Below the pieces are notes generated by a model that was not told the origin of the DNA, searched no databases, and saw nothing but the letters and a program-made list of their open reading frames with translations. A stretch of DNA of 64,000 nt. Origin: Actinacidiphila guanduensis (GTDB taxonomy: Bacteria; Actinomycetota; Actinomycetes; Streptomycetales; Streptomycetaceae). The stretch lies in assembly GCF_900103985.1 (NCBI RefSeq), contig NZ_FNIE01000002.1, forward strand, positions 248,001-312,000. The letters are read 5' to 3'. The position numbers and the translations under genes are program-made. This document shows positions 60,366-64,000 of the stretch, in pieces; the first letter of the stretch is position 1; each line of letters begins with the position of its first letter.

Positions 60366-63347
60366 ATGATTACTGGTATTGAGACTGCCGTTCTCCCAGC
60401 TGCTGCCCGCGCAGCTGGAAGCGCCGTTGGAAAGGTCGCAGCTCTTCCATTTGGGACCGTTGCGGGGAAATTTAAAAATAGAGCTGCGCGAAAGGCGCTA
60501 AAAGAGAGCGGATTTGACGCCCTCAAGGTTCACGTTCCACTTGAGACTGCCAGTGAAGTCGTAGATTTCCTTGAATCTCCCGATTTTGAATCAATTGCAC
60601 TGTCAGTTGCAACGCAGATGTACGCGGGTTCGAGCGCTCGTGAGATCAGCGCAGAGTTCGCACAGGCGCCCGTAATTATTAAAAATCAGCTGTCGCTTCG
60701 CCTTACAGACAAAAGCATGATGTCTGAAGTTTCTCAGGCTGTGTGGAGCGCGCTATTGCAAAAAGTTGCCGAGCGAGTGAAGGAAGTGCGAGCCGCAGAT
60801 TCACTTAGCGCCGAAGCGCGGGCCTCTCTGGTTAAGGTAGCCGCTTCCTTTGCGGCTGCAGATGCTAAGAACGCTGGGCATCTGACGCAGTTGACTGATC
60901 TCGCGCGGTTCAAGGACTTCGAGCAACAATTGGCGGACCAAGTGAAGAACCTGCACGCTACTATGAGGCTCCCCCACGCAGGAACAACACGGAAGGTTCC
61001 ATACAGCAAGCTATTTGTGGAGCCTCGCCTTGAATTCGATATTGGAAAGGCCGAATCGGCACATGGGCGCATAGTCGAGTTGAAAAACCTCGACGAAGTT
61101 CTAGCGGCAAATCAAAGGGTCGTCGTACTTGGTGACCCGGGCGGCGGCAAGTCCACTTTGTCTCTTAAGCTTGCTTACGACATTGCCAGGAATGCTTTTC
61201 CTGCGTCCGCAGCACGAGTACCGATTTTGTTTGTACTGCGGGATCACATCGAGGGCCTTAGGAGTGGTAAGGAAACAATGTCGGGGATTCTGGAGTCAAT
61301 TTGCCGGAATCCTTACAATATTCAGCCGCCCGCTGGAGCAATAGACTATCTCCTGGAAAACGGTCGCGCTCTAATTATTTTTGATGGTCTCGACGAGCTA
61401 ACTGATACGTCACTTCGTAGAAAGGTGACCGATTTCGTTGAATCTTTTGTTTATAGGTACCCTGCGACGCCGGTCCTGGTAACCTCGCGAAAGATTGGGT
61501 ATAGCGAAGCGCCACTTGATGATTCACTGTTCTTTGCCTGTACGCTCGCCGAGCTTCAAGAAGAGCAAGTCGCCCTATACGCGAAGAAATGGTTCTCTCT
61601 CGATCAAAGTGTCGACAGGAAGAACCGAGCTGAACTGGCCGACTCGTTTGTTCGCGAAAGTAATTTTGTACAGGATCTTCGCAGGAACCCCTTGATGCTG
61701 TCTCTGATGTGCGGCATCTACGCCAGCGAGCATTATATCCCCTCTAACAGGCCCGACGTATATCAAAAGTGTGCTGAGCTCCTATTTGAACGCTGGGATA
61801 AGCAGCGCGGTATCGTGATTCCGCTGCCGTTCAATGCGCACGTCCGCCTGGCTCTTAATGCCCTTGCTTATCAAATGTACTCTGACCCGAAGGCACAAAA
61901 GGGGCTAAATCGCCAGCGGCTTGTTCAATTCGTGAAAGGTTTCTTGCTCTCAAAGAGATATGATGATGAGGTCGAGGCAGAGGACGCAGCGAACCGGTTT
62001 GTGGACTTCTGCACTGGCCGAGCCTGGGTGCTTACAGACATGGGGTCAGATACCCAGCAGAACCTATACGCATTTACACACCGAACATTCCTCGAATATT
62101 TTGCAGCAAATCAAATCGTTCGCGCCAATTCAAGCCCCGACATGCTTTTCGATGCACTACACGAGCGTATCGCAAAACAAGAATGGGAGGTGGTAGCGCA
62201 GTTGGCGGTGCAGACACTCGGGCAGAATGTTGAAGATGGTGGAGATGAATTTCTGGATCTCCTACTATCCGCTGTTGAAGATACGGAGGAGTTTACAAGC
62301 AAGCGCAACCTTGCTGCATTTTCGGTCCGCGCGCTCGGTTTCATGGTTCCGCGTCCAGACATTATAGAGCGAATCTGCCGTATCGCCATCAGTTTGGATA
62401 TTGAAGAAGTACGCGATGAGGAGTTTCGCGTAACGCTGCTCCAGCAGCTAATGAACTGTAGCCCAGAAAATCTGCAGATGGTTGTCAGGTTCGTTAAGAG
62501 TACTCTCGAAAAGGTAGTCGAAAGCAGGCCAAACGATGACGTTCCGTTGTTCTATGCACTAAACATGATTGATGCTAGTTTCCTCTGGCCGGGAAAACAG
62601 ATTTGGCGAGACGTTGCAGAAGAGATCAACCTTTCCCTGGCGCCGCTTGTTCCTCGTCACTACGAGAAAGCGTATTGGGCAACCCGCAAGGGAGTCCTTC
62701 GTGGCGATGTTTCGGTGAACCAGTTGGTGGAAGGGTTCGGAAGTGGATCCCTGTGGTTCACCACTCGCGGCAGGTCTCTGTGGGCGCCAACATGGAGTTC
62801 TCTACTCCTGAATGCTTCGTTCCATCCTCAGGCTCTGCCACCCTCTGACGATTTCATTTCGTCAGATGTTGAGGATTCCTGCTTTAGTGAACTAAGTAGA
62901 ATTCTACCCAGGCTAGAGGCTCCGTGGGTGTCTAACAGTGAACTCCGCGAGGCGATTGCCTACGATATCCTACGCTCCTGTGACGGCCCCGTAGGGCGAC
63001 GGTTGGGTACTAATAAGGACGGCGCATTCCTTATGTTCTTGCCCGTCGCTGAGATGCTGGAAAAGACGGGAGAATTTGAACATTTGAGCCGAGGGTACGC
63101 GGAATTTCGCGGCAGAACGTACGGTCTTTTGCGTAAGATCCTCTTCAAGCTTCTGACTGCACGTGTTGACCAAAGCTTCCGTCGGAGTGCGGCGGCAACT
63201 ATTCGAAACCTGGAACTCAGTCCTGAAGTGAAAGATTTTGTTATGGACTGGGCGAGCGGAAATTTCGACCTGGTCGAATTTCACACGGAAGAACAGGTGA
63301 GTTATAGAAGGGCGAGTGTTCAACTATTCGCTGGTCGGGCTGACTAG
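60366..63347 (+). CDS. NACHT-family STAND NTPase, candidate anti-phage sensor
   Basis: A 993-residue protein. An N-terminal helical region (about residues 1-225), starting with a hydrophobic ITGIETAVLPAAARAAGSAV, precedes a NACHT NTPase. Walker A is VVVLGDPGGGKSTLSLKLAY (K262), Walker B is LIIFDGLDELTD (D340, D343, E344), a TPVLVTSRKIGY sensor segment follows, and the winged-helix region includes RRNPLMLSLMCGIYA and FTHRTFLEYFAANQI. About 400 further helical residues lack recognisable LRR or WD repeats and may be the recognition region. Bacterial NACHT proteins have been shown to be anti-phage sensors. GC is much lower than in its neighbours. ATG 60366 follows GAGAG; ATG 60354 and TTG 60336 are alternatives. 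Confidence 0.92.
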   Translation: MITGIETAVLPAAARAAGSAVGKVAALPFGTVAGKFKNRAARKALKESGFDALKVHVPLETASEVVDFLESPDFESIALSVATQMYAGSSAREISAEFAQAPVIIKNQLSLRLTDKSMMSEVSQAVWSALLQKVAERVKEVRAADSLSAEARASLVKVAASFAAADAKNAGHLTQLTDLARFKDFEQQLADQVKNLHATMRLPHAGTTRKVPYSKLFVEPRLEFDIGKAESAHGRIVELKNLDEVLAANQRVVVLGDPGGGKSTLSLKLAYDIARNAFPASAARVPILFVLRDHIEGLRSGKETMSGILESICRNPYNIQPPAGAIDYLLENGRALIIFDGLDELTDTSLRRKVTDFVESFVYRYPATPVLVTSRKIGYSEAPLDDSLFFACTLAELQEEQVALYAKKWFSLDQSVDRKNRAELADSFVRESNFVQDLRRNPLMLSLMCGIYASEHYIPSNRPDVYQKCAELLFERWDKQRGIVIPLPFNAHVRLALNALAYQMYSDPKAQKGLNRQRLVQFVKGFLLSKRYDDEVEAEDAANRFVDFCTGRAWVLTDMGSDTQQNLYAFTHRTFLEYFAANQIVRANSSPDMLFDALHERIAKQEWEVVAQLAVQTLGQNVEDGGDEFLDLLLSAVEDTEEFTSKRNLAAFSVRALGFMVPRPDIIERICRIAISLDIEEVRDEEFRVTLLQQLMNCSPENLQMVVRFVKSTLEKVVESRPNDDVPLFYALNMIDASFLWPGKQIWRDVAEEINLSLAPLVPRHYEKAYWATRKGVLRGDVSVNQLVEGFGSGSLWFTTRGRSLWAPTWSSLLLNASFHPQALPPSDDFISSDVEDSCFSELSRILPRLEAPWVSNSELREAIAYDILRSCDGPVGRRLGTNKDGAFLMFLPVAEMLEKTGEFEHLSRGYAEFRGRTYGLLRKILFKLLTARVDQSFRRSAAATIRNLELSPEVKDFVMDWASGNFDLVEFHTEEQVSYRRASVQLFAGRAD

Positions 63348-63452
63348 GGGCTGTCCCGTGAGTGATCTTCGGACGGCCGCAGACTGACAGGAGCCCCGGT
63401 GGTCTGGTCTTGTCGGTCTGCGAGCCGTGGGCAGCGCCTCCATGCCTTCGTG

Positions 63453-63554
63453 ATGCGCCCCTGGACGGTACGAAGGATGGCCGATCAGTTTGTCGAACTG
63501 CTCGGAACGGCTCCCGCCAGCATCGATGGCGGCAAGCTGAGGTTCATCCGATGA
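63453..63554 (+). CDS. Possible small gene or C-terminal remnant
   Basis: A frame of 33 codons ending RRMADQFVELLGTAPASIDG, GKLRFIR, whose TGA overlaps the ATG at 63551 (ATGA coupling). The translation looks protein-like, but the start is uncertain and no ribosome site is clear. It may be the tail of a truncated gene. Confidence 0.3.
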   Translation: MRPWTVRRMADQFVELLGTAPASIDGGKLRFIR

Positions 63555-63850
63555 CGCCTGTGCACCACGCTCTCGAAATCTGGAAGGTCTGCTACGACCG
63601 GGCGGCCTTCGGCTGGACGGTCCACACGGACTACGCCGACCCACTGGCCGGCGGGCAGCGCCCCGCTCGCCCCCGCGGGCGCCGCCAGCGTCACTCGCTA
63701 CGGGCCGTCCTCCCTACACTTCGTCCGCGGCTCCCACGGGGCTGCTACTCCTGGCCGACACCCACCCCCCCCGGGGACCGGGAGTGGTCGTTCACGCCGA
63801 CCGACGACGAGCCAGCCCGACTTGCGAAAGCGACGCTTCTCGCTCGTTAG
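63551..63850 (+). pseudogene. Possible frameshifted small gene at the right end of the cargo
   Basis: From ATG 63551 the frame reads MTPVHHALEIWKVCYDRAAF and GWTVHTDYADPLAGG, then shifts into Arg-rich sequence. Protein-like segments continue in other phases (TRYGPSSLHFVRGSHGA, LLLADTHPP), and the original phase regains sense at DREWSFTPTDDEPARLAK. A run of eight C (about 63766-63773) is a plausible slippage or sequencing-error site. It is either a decayed gene or an assembly error. Family not recognised. Confidence 0.35.
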
Positions 63851-63863
63851 CGTGGTGATCAGG

Positions 63864-64000
63864 GGTTGGAGCGGGCATCTGTCACCAAGCTGCGGAACCG
63901 CGGCGAAGAGCCCAAGGCCCGCCGCCGCGACTACCTGTTCCGGCAGGCCGTCGCCGAATGGTCCTGGCAATACGCCAAGGTCACGGGCATGGCTCTCGGG
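63864..64000 (+). CDS. Possible partial gene running off the right edge
   Basis: From a TTG at 63864 an open frame reads LERASVTKLRNRGEEPKARR, RDYLFRQAVAEWSWQYAKVT to the window end. It is charged and protein-like, but too short to identify. The start codon and even the frame are uncertain; the rest lies beyond 64000. Confidence 0.3.

Larger units (their letters stand above)
45690..64000. mobile_element. Actinomycete integrative-conjugative-element-like region (right end not in window)
   Basis: Immediately after tRNA-Ser begin genes typical of AICEs and conjugative streptomycete plasmids: small spread-type proteins, a TraB/FtsK-like translocase, a DUF2637-like membrane protein, GntR (KorSA-like) regulators and small conserved element proteins. 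These are interleaved with AT-richer cargo (53132-54581, 59736-63347). The integration site is inferred from position. No second copy of the tRNA 3' end, no integrase/xis and no rep gene were found up to 64000, so the boundary and mobility functions are expected further right. Confidence 0.75.

Overview
The window is high-GC actinomycete chromosome, most likely Streptomyces or a close relative (Kitasatospora, Streptacidiphilus, Actinacidiphila). Evidence: strong third-position GC bias, many GTG starts, 4-nt ATGA/GTGA gene couplings, HATPase and SpoIIE-type regulators, and a gene order that matches, from memory, the S. coelicolor region around the aromatic aminotransferase, cydAB-cydCD, serS, pheA and the DyP/copper-chaperone block. 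That region lies within about 100 kb of oriC. Two parS-like sites and a dense DnaA-box cluster fit an origin-proximal position.

Layout of the core chromosome (1-45,750). A LacI-type regulator and a class II aminotransferase are followed by the cytochrome bd oxidase locus cydA-cydB-cydCD, which has Rex-like operators upstream and tandem parS-like sites at the cydCD start. Next come a HAD phosphatase, an amidohydrolase, a DUF72 protein, an F420-type (LLM) oxidoreductase, a MerR regulator, a hydrolase pair, a four-gene double ABC-2 exporter operon, a rhomboid-like membrane protein, a second HAD phosphatase and serS. An intergenic cluster of about nine DnaA-box-like 9-mers separates serS from pheA. 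A copper-trafficking block follows (DyP peroxidase, CopC-CopD fusion, PCu(A)C chaperone, Sco, YcnI, membrane protein). The core ends with anti-sigma-type ATPases, aminopeptidase P, a GAF/SpoIIE phosphatase, a prim-pol-like protein, a SEC-C protein, a glycerophosphodiesterase, an HtrA-type protease and tRNA-Ser(UGA). Several intergenic gaps hold unrelated, degenerate short repeats.

Layout of the accessory region (about 45,690 to the right edge). Directly after tRNA-Ser lies an actinomycete integrative-conjugative-element-like region. Its leftward transfer operon encodes a TraB/FtsK-type DNA translocase, a DUF2637-like membrane protein and several small spread-type proteins. A cluster of CTAG-centred repeats beside traB is a candidate clt transfer locus. 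The rest encodes three GntR-family regulators, an XRE/DUF5753 regulator, a glycosyltransferase, an FkbM methyltransferase and small element proteins. Two AT-richer islands of unrecognised or defence-like genes are also present. No integrase, excisionase or replication initiator is visible, so the element probably continues beyond base 64,000.

The most interesting cargo is a two-gene module at 59,736-63,347: a short membrane-anchored protein and a NACHT-family STAND NTPase, a class that includes bacterial anti-phage sensors. Its promoter carries a half-conserved copy of the inverted repeat found in front of the first GntR gene, which suggests that the element's own repressor controls the module. 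How the genes work together is inferred from sequence and order only; no database search was run.
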